The notes beneath the pieces are model-generated. The model was not told the origin of the DNA and ran no database searches. It saw only the letters and a program-made list of their open reading frames with translations. Positions 17,001 to 26,059 of a DNA stretch of 64,000 nt are shown one piece after another. This DNA is from Cladocopium goreaui (taxonomy: Eukaryota > Sar > Dinophyceae > Suessiales > Symbiodiniaceae). The DNA is taken from assembly GCA_947184155.2 (NCBI GenBank), contig CAMXCT020001512.1:1-64000 (forward strand), read 5' to 3'. The first letter of the stretch is position 1. Each line of letters starts with the position of its first letter. The translations under genes were made by a program, and so were the position numbers.

Positions 17001-18559
17001 CCTTCAAAAGTGTCGGTGCTGCTCCCATTTGCTCCAGCTTTTCAGTTGCTGTCACTCCGCCAGTCAGGAGTAAGAAATATCCTAGAGGAATCCCTGGCAT
17101 GAGAGTCACTATGCGATGCAAAGTGCGGCAGGGCAATTCACATTCTGATTGGGTCATTGAAGTCGTTGAGCTCTGTGAGAGTGAGGGCCTAGTCTGGTGG
17201 GTTGAGAACCCTGATACATCGTTTTGGTGGCATCAGAAGCGCTGGAAGAGATTTAGGCATTCGTGGTCATCTAACCTTTTTCGTTTTTGCATGTGCAGGT
17301 TTGGGACGCCATGGCGAAAAGCGACAAGGATTGCTACTAATAGCTCTATGGCAGGACTTAGAATGTGGTGCTCTTGCACTACCCCGCATGTTCAACTCAG
17401 GGGATTCTGTGCTGCTAGAGCAAAGGCATGGACACTTATTGCTCAGCCATATCCGCGAGGCCTATGCAGACTTATTGCTACATCAGTCTGTCAGGATGTA
17501 GGATGGAGTGGCGAGTCCAGGTTCAACATATCCAGATGTGCAAAGTGTGGCCCCATGAGAATTGGGGAAGCCAAAAATCCTGGCCCTAGAAGACCCAGGA
17601 TGACACAGTCGTTTTCCTTGGAAACAGTTTCAGCCCTCAGTGCGGCCACAATTGCATTGGAAGCACGGTTGCTGCGTGAATTTTTTACGTGGTTTTCACT
17701 TCGTGCTCCAGATGTTGACCCTCATACCATTTTTCATCAATTGCCTATGTATTTGCCTCAATGCCTTCGCGCGTATGGTGATTTAATGTTCCAAAGCGGA
17801 GGATCGTTATTTAATCTGAGACATGTCATCCTGGCTGCACAGAGATGGTGCCCAGTAGCCAAACCCTACATGCAACATGCTTGGGATATTGTCGAGAGAT
17901 GGGAACTGCAGTGTCCAGTTGTTCATAGGGTACCGGTACCAGAGATGCTCATGAAGGCAATGTGCTCAGTTGCTTGGCACAGGCAGTGGTACACGTGGGT
18001 AGGGATCACAATCCTCTCTTTTTATGGTGCAGGAAGACTTGGTGAAGTTATTCAGTGCAAACGTTCTGATTTGGTTTTACCTGGTGATTTATGCACTGAT
18101 GTAGAGGCTGTCTTTCTGCGTTTGCAGCGTTTCAAGTCTCTCCTACGCCAGCCTGCCAGAGTTCAACACATGAGGATTGCGGATAGTTATGCGGTAAAAT
18201 TGCTTTCTGTTATTTTTGGTCGATTTGAGTCTGATGAATTGTTATTCCCTGGCTCTCATCATCAATATAGGAAACGTTGGGACTTGTTGCTGCAAGATTT
18301 CATGATTCCAAAGTCTGCTGGAATTACTCCTGGTGGATTGAGAGGTGGCTCAGCAGTTTTTCACTACCACTCTGGAAAACCGATTGCTGATATTCTTTGG
18401 ATGATGCGGCTAAGATCCCAGACAACTCTTGAAAGCTATCTTCAAGAAGTAGCAGCTCTCAATGTGCTTGGTGCCCTTTCGTTGTCTTCGCGAGATTCGA
18501 TCAAAGCTTTTGCTACCACTTTTTCTCTGCTGACTTCTTCTTTGCCGTCAGGGTCGTGA
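14015..18559 (+). CDS. Element B ORF5: RT, RNase H, C5-methyltransferase-like and tyrosine recombinase polyprotein
   Basis: The frame is open much farther upstream, but the ATG at 14015 is chosen because it overlaps the ORF4 stop and the upstream part is a shadow of ORFs 3-4. The product is 1,514 residues. RT: LSTLAMGDVNAVEFAQ and IIVDDLIVL (VDD at 466-468). DIRS-type RNase H: TDAS (Asp635), NVLELRAH, GLDSQVSLG, ADNPADGPSR. Methyltransferase-like domain: ALDLFSGKCG (Asp946) as motif I, PICSSFS with Cys1006 as motif IV, WWVENPDTS (Glu1064) as motif VI. A Cys pair and NPGP (residue 1188) follow. Recombinase: GRLGEV (Arg1341), GGLRGGSA (Arg1443), LESYLQ (Tyr1475); the usual HxxR histidine appears as glycine. 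Order and repeats fit Ngaro/DIRS. Confidence 0.88.
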   Translation: MNTDNVDASPDSAGSPAGSPKSLPGTRAATVNVEGFLNSLPRMLLQTNCGLQSFLLTIVNRPHGSSPVTSKPGCTWPCPLPYPEVFGKDVASKVSNAHLKRLVNLQVLTLDWFHLGCPEVAPSFLFLGSKLSAKQWSAIRMMEFLAFDRNSPKFVTAAEMGRSATKVEDLQECMDVLGRAVVSLHDFDGSYSPLKPSRCGIFDETLSSGQVVGRVDKDPVMTAKPLEATRLNFPGPPSFNPRPYMDAETIERYDSPLQTGHELGEISEDPPRVSVRATKENKLLLYRKLAESGRLKPVKKSTVLVNFSSGLFAVGKDHLRDRLVLDGRPANLADKAQKKWARAMASASTLSQLHLPAEFDLCISGEDLRDFFYQFQVGDERVRRNVLCDPVDLCDAPAVFGDGFSWDEDPVYVGLSTLAMGDVNAVEFAQSSHLGLCLQHGVALPHELLTLTGSVPRGLLQVGIIVDDLIVLEQVLKSIRSHDPPLPTQADDRINKALSAYASVGLEHNPKKEFKNETCARFWGLEVDGEKGLLRASTLRLWPLCLITMRVVRLGLATVSLLESLAGSWVSIYGVRRKLFCILNLIFEPLGIPDQKKVLRLSPELISELCCLVIMGTLCVVNLRAGFFDHVVATDASEKWMAGVSAPCPCNVVQELARFSLRKAVWTKLLSPLQARDRVAGILDPADELPDEHYDTHPLWVLMARALRYKESWREQVRRYTHINVLELRAHLRHERRLAASRKSLRVLYGLDSQVSLGCLIKGRSSSCSLNNEMQKNMCHAVASDLYDMYMYFPSADNPADGPSRESDVPLPSEPLPFWWHSLAEGQAALFDEWMTSLNLDTFLGGVDFSELYSCEDVDLTTGAFEKRVNFLKRCRHPLSAKKSHKNALHENTMNMLHPELAHREVSIDQNCTIHAEACEILLSFRDDQFFFSGDIKVITQPGALDLFSGKCGVARAMVKAGAPWVLTFDWERSASEDLLDCEVRMKLLRLIQLGAFKSVGAAPICSSFSVAVTPPVRSKKYPRGIPGMRVTMRCKVRQGNSHSDWVIEVVELCESEGLVWWVENPDTSFWWHQKRWKRFRHSWSSNLFRFCMCRFGTPWRKATRIATNSSMAGLRMWCSCTTPHVQLRGFCAARAKAWTLIAQPYPRGLCRLIATSVCQDVGWSGESRFNISRCAKCGPMRIGEAKNPGPRRPRMTQSFSLETVSALSAATIALEARLLREFFTWFSLRAPDVDPHTIFHQLPMYLPQCLRAYGDLMFQSGGSLFNLRHVILAAQRWCPVAKPYMQHAWDIVERWELQCPVVHRVPVPEMLMKAMCSVAWHRQWYTWVGITILSFYGAGRLGEVIQCKRSDLVLPGDLCTDVEAVFLRLQRFKSLLRQPARVQHMRIADSYAVKLLSVIFGRFESDELLFPGSHHQYRKRWDLLLQDFMIPKSAGITPGGLRGGSAVFHYHSGKPIADILWMMRLRSQTTLESYLQEVAALNVLGALSLSSRDSIKAFATTFSLLTSSLPSGS

Positions 18560-18620
18560 CAAACGCTGGCGCCTTCGTCAGTACTGGTCCAACCTAAACC
18601 TGGACCGTTTCCTGCAAGAG

Positions 18621-18835
18621 TGGATCAGTGTGATCTACAATTTCTGCATGATGCTCTTCTGCTGGTGATTTCGACATGAAATGGATTTCCTATGCGTTAG
18701 CCTTTGAGGACACCATCTTCATTTCCCAGCACTTGCGTTTGATTTGCTGCAGACTCGCCCGATCTTGCTTGGGAACGGTGGTGAAAAAGACCGTTCAGCC
18801 TCTTTGCACAGCACACCAAATGGCAATGCAAACAT
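18621..18835 (+). repeat. Split direct repeat B1 of element B
   Basis: A 215-nt segment from TGGATCAGTGTG to GCAAACAT matches 18907-19121 with no differences seen by eye. It shares its last AT with the start of A2. Confidence 0.85.
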
Positions 18836-18877
18836 GAGGTGCATGTTTTCATGTGAATGGTGCCAGAATCTTTGGCC
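18834..18877 (+). repeat. Split direct repeat A2 of element B
   Basis: Same 44 nucleotides as A1 at 11232-11275. A 29-nt C-rich spacer (18878-18906) separates it from B2. Confidence 0.85.
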
Positions 18878-18906
18878 ACCCCCACCTCCCTGGCAGAGCC
18901 ACTCCT

Positions 18907-19121
18907 TGGATCAGTGTGATCTACAATTTCTGCATGATGCTCTTCTGCTGGTGATTTCGACATGAAATGGATTTCCTATGCGTTAGCCTTTGAGGACACC
19001 ATCTTCATTTCCCAGCACTTGCGTTTGATTTGCTGCAGACTCGCCCGATCTTGCTTGGGAACGGTGGTGAAAAAGACCGTTCAGCCTCTTTGCACAGCAC
19101 ACCAAATGGCAATGCAAACAT
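18907..19121 (+). repeat. Split direct repeat B2, right end of element B
   Basis: Second copy of the 215-nt B repeat. It ends GCAAACAT against a TATATATT flank that resembles the left target. Confidence 0.85.
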
Positions 19122-19252
19122 ATATATATTAATATTAAAACATGTATTTAATAAAAAGAACCAAACAAGAGGCTACAACTATACTTATATGATGAGCTAT
19201 ATTAAATCAACATTAGCATCTTAAATCACATCCATATAACCGTAGTCGCCAG

Positions 19253-19411
19253 GAGCACCCAATTGCCTCGCTCGCCGTGGAGCAGAGCCTCCGCTGGCTG
19301 CTGAACGTGACTGGGCTGGACGCGGAGGACGCAGCGCTGGTATCTGCGTCGGTGGAGGAGGTCAATGGCACGGAGGATGACGCTGAGAACGCAATGGACA
19401 TGGAGATGTGA
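19253..19411 (+). CDS. Candidate terminal host exon
   Basis: A 159-nt GC-rich island follows an acceptor-like GTCGCCAG and reads as 52 residues plus a stop. It starts EHPIASLAVEQSLRWLLN and ends acidic (TEDDAENAMDMEM). Third positions are mostly G or C, unlike the AT-rich flanks. No family is recognised and no upstream exon can be joined, partly because element B lies immediately upstream. Confidence 0.4.
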   Translation, partial: EHPIASLAVEQSLRWLLNVTGLDAEDAALVSASVEEVNGTEDDAENAMDMEM

Positions 19412-19741
19412 AGATTGGAAGATGGGGATGGTGAAAAAAAAAAATTGGACAAATGGGGTTCTAAGATAGTTTCATTTTATGAAAAATACGAGGAATTTTG
19501 ATGGGGATATTTCATGGAAACTACCCACTTGAGCCATGGGTATCATGATGCAGAAACAGGATACTGCTCATCGATTCACCAGTGTCATAGTGTCATGCGC
19601 AACAAGACTGGTGGGCTTCAACCAACAATGGGGATAGCTATACGCAACAAACGAACGCAACAAGATCCAAGTGGCTCGTGCGTTTTTTTTACGAATCTAT
19701 GGGAAGTTAAAAACCATTGAGTTCATTGATTCTCCCAGCTA
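19412..19741. other. Non-coding DNA
   Basis: An A-run at 19434-19444, otherwise mixed DNA without a supported gene. Several CGCAACAA words around 19590-19665 suggest decayed repeats. Confidence 0.35.
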
Positions 19742-19851
19742 CCCTTTGGTAAACGTTTACATAACTGTGGAAAATCACCATTTGTTATGGGTAAATCAAC
19801 TATTTCGACTGGGCCATTTTCAATAGCTTTTTGTATGTTTACCAGGCCGGG
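19742..19851. mobile_element. F1 element copy
   Basis: The ends are CCCTTTGGTAAACG and TTTACCAGGCCGGG, with TA on both sides (19740-19741, 19852-19853). The GGGCCATTTTCAATAGC arm is conserved. Confidence 0.7.
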
Positions 19852-19855
19852 TAAC

Positions 19856-19932
19856 CCATATATATATATATAAATATATCTATATAATATATATATATAA
19901 TATATATATATATAATGTATATTATATATATA
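19856..19932. repeat. TA-rich microsatellite
   Basis: Alternating TA runs with short interruptions directly after the F1 element. Confidence 0.8.
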
Positions 19933-20633
19933 AACCGCATTGAAACTAGAATTTTCAATTGCCATGTTTGATTACAAAAAAGGGCGCCAGAGATTTGGGG
20001 ATGCGGCTCTTGACTACCTCCATACCCATAGTCATCTATAAACTCGAATAGAAAAACACTGATATAACACCATCAATATATTTCATTATAATTAATTATA
20101 TACAAAAAAATCATGATGTTGTTATCCATGATATTGTTTAAAGAACCATATTTATCATATTTAATATGTCCCCAACCTTGGTTGATTTTTGAAGCTTTCA
20201 ACATGCAGCAGACATTCGTTGGGCGCTGAGGCAGCAGACATCCTCTTTGAGATTGAGTGCCTCGCCCCATGGGATCCAACGTGGAGAATGGTAACGGAAA
20301 ATAGCAACGAGCATCAAATCCCTGTTTCAAGGAGGGCACCAGGTTCTTGAGACCAGGGTTTCAGCAAATTTGAGGCGCAACACATACAGGTATTCCACTA
20401 CATACATTCTCACATGTGGTTTTTAAAAGGTTTTACTTTGGGGTTTCTTTAGGGTTCATTTAGGTTTCTTTAGGGATTCTTGAAAGGGTTAATTTTAGAG
20501 TTTTTCTAGGGCTTTTTCCAGGTTCATTTCTTTGTGTTTTGGGCTTTGGGCCGCAGATTCACCGCAAAGGGTTGATGACAACGACGTCTTTGGGTTTGCA
20601 AACCCAGAGCCATCTATAGCTATTATATTTTTA
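19933..20633. other. Non-coding AT-rich DNA
   Basis: Contains imperfect repeats of GGGTTTCTTTAGGGTTC type at 20430-20520. No gene is supported. Confidence 0.35.
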
Positions 20634-20741
20634 CTGCTTGGTGGTTTGGAACCATGGAATTTTATTTTTCCATATATTGAATAATCATCCCAACTGACGA
20701 ACTCATATTTTTCAGAGGGGTAGGTTGAAAACACCAACCAG
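20634..20741. mobile_element. F2 element copy
   Basis: It starts CTGCTTGGTGGTTTGG and ends AACACCAACCAG. It contains CAACTGACGAACTC and TTTTTCAGAGGGGTAGG. The flanks TTTA and TTGA match at 3 of 4 positions. Confidence 0.7.
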
Positions 20742-20913
20742 TTGATACCATCCCGAATGGCTCCAGCCCTCGTTGTCTTCGGCAAGGCTTCCCACGCAGA
20801 ATGCCACGACGCTGCTGGCGCAACTGGTCGAAGTCTTCGAGGAGAAGCAGCACGTCTTTGCCGTTCAGGCGGGCCATGGCTATCATGACAATATCACCAA
20901 CAATCACCGGTGA
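20742..20913. CDS. Candidate host exon, strand uncertain
   Basis: A GC-rich island directly after an F2 copy. On the plus strand, after CCACGCAG, it reads NATTLLAQLVEVFEEKQ and runs to a stop at 20911. On the minus strand it reads MARLNGKDVLLLLEDFDQL. Both have codon-like third positions, so the strand is undecided. No family is recognised. Confidence 0.3.
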
Positions 20914-21689
20914 TTATTGTGGTTACTAACTTACTAACCATTGAATATGATACAAAATCCGAGTAGATCATGGGGTGATAATGGGGAGATCATGGGGAGA
21001 TCATGTGCTCCTTTCGGTCGCATGGATAAGGGTCACCAGAGGCTCGGCCTGAGAAGTACCCCCATCAAGTCCGACTTTTTTGGAGCCCAGGAAACGCTAT
21101 GGTTGGAGGGGCTTACTATTGGTGGATACCCTTAAGTTTCCATGTCCGGGGTGTCATTCCATACGATTTTTTTTACCATACCAATCATTGTGGGAAAGAA
21201 TCTCATGGGCAAACAATGACTGGCTCCAGTTGCAATCACCAAACCGATACATCGCCATGAAAAATCAGACAGTTCCTAACTCGTGTAGCATTCTATGGAC
21301 AAGTATGCATGAATACGTACATGTAGAATCATGTATATAAATGTATAGAAAATTACAAAAATATCTACAGGAATTTCCCCCAGTTCCCATTTATACATGT
21401 TAAGATGATGTAATATCCACATGTTTTGCATATTCATATAAAGTTGTACAAACATCATGGATGATCAGTGGCGGAATATTGTGGATGGGTCAAAATTTAA
21501 GATTCAGGGGACCACAGATTTTAGTCTATTTTTTGTATTAGCTATCAATTTTTGACCACTGGACCCATATGAGTAATATCACTGTATGTAACACTGTTGA
21601 TAGGGATTTTCCATGAAATAAACCATCCAGCGATAAAGGGGTAGCTCCATTTTAAGAAATCCCCGTATACAACCTACGTTAGATCACGG
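20914..21689. other. Non-coding DNA
   Basis: Mostly AT-rich. A short GC-richer patch at about 21005-21075 could be another small exon but has no clear splice pair. No feature is supported. Confidence 0.3.
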
Positions 21690-21773
21690 ATGAACATCTC
21701 GACCCATGCAGAGGCAGCTCTTCGCAACACGGGCGTCGACTCCTTGCGCTTTGGCATAGCTGGCTGGAGATGA
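21690..21773 (+). CDS. Candidate host exon (weak)
   Basis: Reads MNISTHAEAALRNTGVDSLR and ends FGIAGWR before a stop, with GC-rich third positions in AT-rich surroundings. GTTAG just upstream could be an acceptor. No family is recognised. Confidence 0.25.
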   Translation: MNISTHAEAALRNTGVDSLRFGIAGWR

Positions 21774-22507
21774 TAACGATGGTGGTGCCAGGGGGGATGA
21801 ACAAAATGGTGTTTTTTCATGGGATTTTAACGACCAAAAAAGAGGATTTCATAGGAGTTTTCATGTGATTTGACCTATTGAGCAATGTTCAAAAGCCCTG
21901 TTGGTTGATAGGAGGTTATACGGACGGTTATACGGTTATACTACCCTGGTAGATTTACAAAGCTGTTGTTTGTAAACCAATGGTAGACTATCACTAAAAT
22001 TGAACCTGTGAACTGTCGAACATATGTAGGATTCAACACCAATTGGTACATAATAACCACCACAGATCATGCGGTTCTTGATAATAATTGGTACGGGTTG
22101 ACCAGCGGTTGTGTTAGGATTTTAGCCAACACAATGTGCGACAACGAGGATATAAACCCATGAATGATGTGACAAGATGGCGATCCAAACAAGAATAGAG
22201 GTTTAACTACCCATCATGGGATCTCATTGATGTTTATGCGTTACATGCTGGTTGGTGGATGCTTCATCGTAGGTTTATACTACCTGGTTAAAAACCAATT
22301 ATTGTAACCGAATTGAGTAATTAATTACCATCATGATCTAACCAGGGGGGAATAAAGCGGGTGACTTGGGCAATGGTGTCGCTGGGATCCAAATCTGGAA
22401 ATTTGGAATCTATGAATCTGCGTACCCTTCAACGGAGGCTTCTTTTCAGAAACGCGCACGAATCTTACCAAACGACTCATAATCACCTATATATCCCATT
22501 AACTATA
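21774..22507. other. Non-coding AT-rich DNA
   Basis: Decayed F1-like ends appear at about 21951 and 22276 (TACCCTGGTAGA, CTACCTGGTTAA). A coding-like stretch at 22330-22470 has no clear boundaries. Nothing firm. Confidence 0.3.
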
Positions 22508-23146
22508 GATATCCCATGGATAAGTCCTCTTATATTTTCTCCCACTATTTGATGGGCAAAGAACCCGTGTCGGAAATTGACCAAGTCGTTGGTGTTTTTT
22601 TCGTGGCGCCGACTTCCTGGTTGAATCGTTGTGCTCTTTTTTCGGAATTCGCGTCGTAGGAGAAGAATGAACTGACTGTTAAGCCAGTGCTAACAAGAAA
22701 TCAATTAGCTTTGGGGTATCCAATTTATTGATAATTGATTTACCAATAACCAAACTTTTGGGGTATCCAATTGCCAACAATATTCATAATCCATGCCGCA
22801 AAAGTTTGGATTAAATGGGGGACCGTGAGCATTTTTCACCATGGCACGACATCTCCCAGGCCATCAATGGCCATCTTTTCCAGGGCTCCAATGTATGATT
22901 TATAGCTGATTATCCCATGATTTATAGCGGGATAACCATCAATTAATGGGATATTAACTATATATTGGGATATTAACCATCTATATCTATCATTATATAC
23001 ATGGGATAATTGGGATAACCATCAATATATAGTTAATATCCCATTGATAGTTAACCGTTAATCCATCAAATATTTCGTTAACTAGTCGGATTATCCTATT
23101 GATGGTTATCCCATGTTTTTTTTCGAGGACTTATCCATGGGATATC
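22508..23146. mobile_element. Candidate 640-bp TIR element
   Basis: The 20-bp left end GATATCCCATGGATAAGTCC continues CTC and is matched in reverse complement by GAGGACTTATCCATGGGATATC at the right end. TA flanks both sides (22506-22507, 23147-23148). The interior has many smaller fold-backs (GGGATAACCATCAAT types) and one 38-codon open stretch near 22553, which lacks transposase features. Confidence 0.5.
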
Positions 23147-23228
23147 TAGAGTTTTCATGGGATAACCATCGATGGAGATTAATGACTTGTAGATGATTGT
23201 CACATTCAAAACCCAAAAAATAAACATA

Positions 23229-23339
23229 GCCCCTGGTAATTTGTTACAGTTCGCTATTGAAAATACCACATAGAAATAGTTGATTTACCTCTTCAAAATG
23301 GTGATTTTCCAGTTCGCTATGTAAACGTTTACCAGCGGG
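23229..23339. mobile_element. F1 element copy
   Basis: The ends are CCCCTGGTAATTTG and CGTTTACCAGCGGG, with TA at 23340-23341 on the right. It is the subfamily with CAGTTCGCTATTGAAAAT and TTTTCCAGTTCGCTATG arms. Confidence 0.65.
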
Positions 23340-23904
23340 TATCCAAAAAATGATCAATCCATTTCACATTTCTAAACCATATAAAACCATCATTTTCAGA
23401 TTTTTTGTGCCCTTTATACATGCCTATCTAAACCTGTATTTTTCTCCAATCAACATTAATTCAGCGCATTGTCGATGGTAAAGTTTCCGGTTAAGTTCCT
23501 CTGATGTTCGACGACACAAATTCCCATGGACAAAACTCTGAGAGTATTTTGAGATGACAAAAACCCATCATTTTGAGTCAAAATATGTTAGATTGGATGA
23601 TATGTTCATGAAACATTAGATAGATCAAGTTTGATCGAAAAAAATCAAATGTTTTTTATTTCCGATCCAAACTCGATTATTGGGATGATGTTGAATCAAT
23701 ATCTCATTTTCAGATGATCTCTTTAAATATATATATATATATCATATATTCATTAAAATTAGATAAGCTGTGATAAACTCGGATTATTGGGATGATTTCA
23801 GATTAGATAAACTATGATCAACTTAAGGATTTATAGATGGATTAATATCAATATATTACAAACTGACAAGCTGATGATTTTTCCTCCCATCAATCGCTTC
23901 CAAG
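23340..23904. other. Non-coding AT-rich DNA
   Basis: A TA run at about 23725-23745 and two similar stretches (CTCGATTATTGGGATGAT at about 23672 and 23778). No gene is supported. Confidence 0.3.
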
Positions 23905-24043
23905 GTGGAACGCCAGCATTTTGGAGTTCTTCGTCAACTTCAGCGTCGAGGACGAGAATTTGACCGCAGACCTGGCCTACGTGGTGCCGCCGCAGATTTT
24001 TGCACAAGGCGATTTCGTTGGCTTCGAAATCGGCGAAAAACAT
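23905..24043 (+). CDS. Candidate host exon
   Basis: A GC-rich island after CTTCCAAG and before a donor-like CAT|GTGGGT. It reads WNASILEFFVNFSVEDENLT, then ADLAYVVPPQIFAQGDFVGF and EIGEKHV, with mostly G/C third positions. The minus strand is also open but has weaker codon-like bias. No family is recognised. Confidence 0.35.
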
Positions 24044-24935
24044 GTGGGTGGAAGAAGAATTACTATAGTTATCTATAGTGACATAAGAATTACTATAGAT
24101 ATTCCATGATATTCCCATTAATATGGGTAAAACAATCATAAAGAATCCCCCAAATCACCATTCCCAAATGGGTGGTTTACAAGAATTACTATAGTTAATT
24201 ACTACTAACAAAATGATAAAATGGGGGTGGAGAAGGACAACATATTGTTAATTGGTACCCATTGGTCATTTGGTATTCGATTATATTGATAGAAACTATT
24301 ATGGGATTGCAATAGGAAGTTACTTGTCATCTTCCACTTGCTGGGTGAAGCAAGAATAGTAGTGGTAAGAGTAATGGGACTTCATGATTGATGGTGGACA
24401 TGACAATCAAAATGTGGATTTAACGGTAGAAATCCAAGTACAAATGGTGATTTAACCATCCAAAAAAACACATCTGGTTATTTAACAGTTTACTATAGAC
24501 AAAAAAAGGCAAATATAGGCAAATCACCCATCAATATTCAATTGTCCAATTGTCCATAGCTGTGGTTTGATTTGGACGTCACCAATAAGGGCTTCTTAAC
24601 CACCAATAACCACTGACAGAGGCTAATTGACTAGCCATCATTGGGGACCTTTAATAAGTGCGGGATTTTAATAAGGAAACATTCAGATTGCACCAGCAAA
24701 AAGGAGTATGTAGCCAAGAAATTGGCACTTAGAAACTTTGTATGAATCAATTTATGGCTCTGTATGGTGTAAACATCAAACATGGCGAATTAACTATATG
24801 TGTCATTGGTCAATCTGGTGTGAAAACTGTGTTTTCACCAGGAGATTTTGGGGATTTAACCAGCAAGAATGGGCATTTGAACCGGTGATTTCTTGGTTTT
24901 GTCATGGGGGAGAACAGCATCAAGAATGGGACTTA
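24044..24935. other. Non-coding AT-rich DNA
   Basis: Repeated words such as GAATTACTATAG occur at about 24056, 24084 and 24181. No supported gene or element. Confidence 0.3.
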
Positions 24936-25166
24936 CTCGGCCTGGTAAACATACAAAAAGCTATTGAAAATGGACCATTTATAGGTAATTTAACATGGAT
25001 AATCTATGGTTAAATTTATGGATAATCTATATGGTTAATGGTTAATAGTTAATTATACTGGTAATTTATCTAACATAGCTATTGAACATGGCCAGTTCGA
25101 AATAGTTGATTTTCCCAGCTATAAATGGTGGATGTTTCCATAGTTATGTAAACGTTTACCAGAGGG
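24936..25166. mobile_element. F1 element pair (half copy plus full copy)
   Basis: A left half starts CTCGGCCTGGTAAACATAC at 24936. It is followed by GGATAATCTATGGTTAA repeats, and then a complete copy at about 25057-25166 that ends CGTTTACCAGAGGG with TA after it. Confidence 0.55.
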
Positions 25167-25367
25167 TAACCTTGGAAATGCCTATGCTTTGGGCGGAACG
25201 GTGTCAGGTTTTTTTACCATCGAAGAAAGGAGATGCAGTCCCATCGGGTAAGCCATGAACACATCGGAGAGTTCACCCGCTTTTTATTTGGGGGAACTTT
25301 TCACGAATCAAGATTTTTTCGCCACTGAAGAACAAGGCCAGAAATGGTGCAGGATTTTTTTGTTCTA

Positions 25368-25478
25368 CCATCTGGTTATTTAACATAGCCATGGAAAATC
25401 CCTTATAAATGGAGGTTTTAATGGGAAAATCCTCTATAAATGGGCCATTTTCCATGGCTATGTTAAATAACCAGAGGG
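25368..25478. mobile_element. F1 element copy
   Basis: The ends are CATCTGGTTATTTAACATAG and CTATGTTAAATAACCAGAGGG, a near-perfect fold-back of the GGTTATTTAAC subfamily. Confidence 0.7.
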
Positions 25479-25937
25479 CAATTTTGCACCTTAAATTTTG
25501 GTGGGATATGGCCAGCAGAAATGGGATATCATCACTTTAAAAATTGCCGCCTGGACCGCCACTGATATGGGATCCACTTTTCGCATGGGACCATTCTGAG
25601 CATTTTTTGATCAGTGCTTGGGTATATATGGGGATATATAGCTTAAATATAGGATTATATAAATAATGAGAAAAACATAAAAATGGAAATTATTGAGCAG
25701 TTGTCATCTTAATTGTCTGGAGATCATTTGCCAGTACTATGGCCTATTTTTTGGCACTGTTTCCCAAAATCATGAGGGTAATCATGGGTCAATATTGGGG
25801 TAATCACTATTTTTCTCGGTCTTGTTGACCAGTGTCGACCGTGTTTGACACAAAAAAATCTGGGGTGATGTTGGGGGATTTCGCACATGTCAGGATTGAA
25901 GGACTGAGAAAACAGATGATCTATACATGATGATACC
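25479..25937. other. Non-coding AT-rich DNA
   Basis: A TATATGGGGATATATAG tract at about 25623. No gene or element is supported. Confidence 0.3.
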
Positions 25938-26059
25938 CTGGTTGGTGGTTTCAATCATGGCTTTTATTTTCCATTTCATATATGGTACGTCATCCCAACC
26001 CCATTGACGAAGTCCATCATTTTTCAAGATGGTTAAAACATGTTAAAACCACCAACTAG
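25938..26059. mobile_element. F2 element copy, second subfamily
   Basis: It starts CTGGTTGGTGGTTTC and ends AAACCACCAACTAG, with perfect 4-bp duplication TACC (25934-25937, 26060-26063). The interior is the GGCTTTTATTTTCCATTTC and CAACCCCATTGACGAA variant. Confidence 0.8.

Larger units (their letters stand above)
11232..19121 (+). mobile_element. Element B: complete Ngaro/DIRS-type tyrosine-recombinase retroelement
   Basis: A 7.9-kb unit with split direct repeats: 44-nt A1 at the left end, then five ORFs, then B1 (215 nt), A2 (44 nt), a 29-nt spacer and B2 (215 nt). B1/B2 and A1/A2 look essentially identical by eye, and B1 runs directly into A2 as B2 would run into A1 in a circle. This arrangement is diagnostic of tyrosine-recombinase retrotransposons with split direct repeats (Ngaro/PAT type). 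The final ORF carries RT, RNase H and recombinase, as in that order. It sits in a TA-rich target (ATATATAT on both sides). Confidence 0.85.

Noticed and set aside
11255-18559. Bacterial operon or contamination
   Set aside because: Despite ATGA overlaps, the unit is bounded by split direct repeats and encodes Ngaro/DIRS-type enzymes, a eukaryotic retroelement order.
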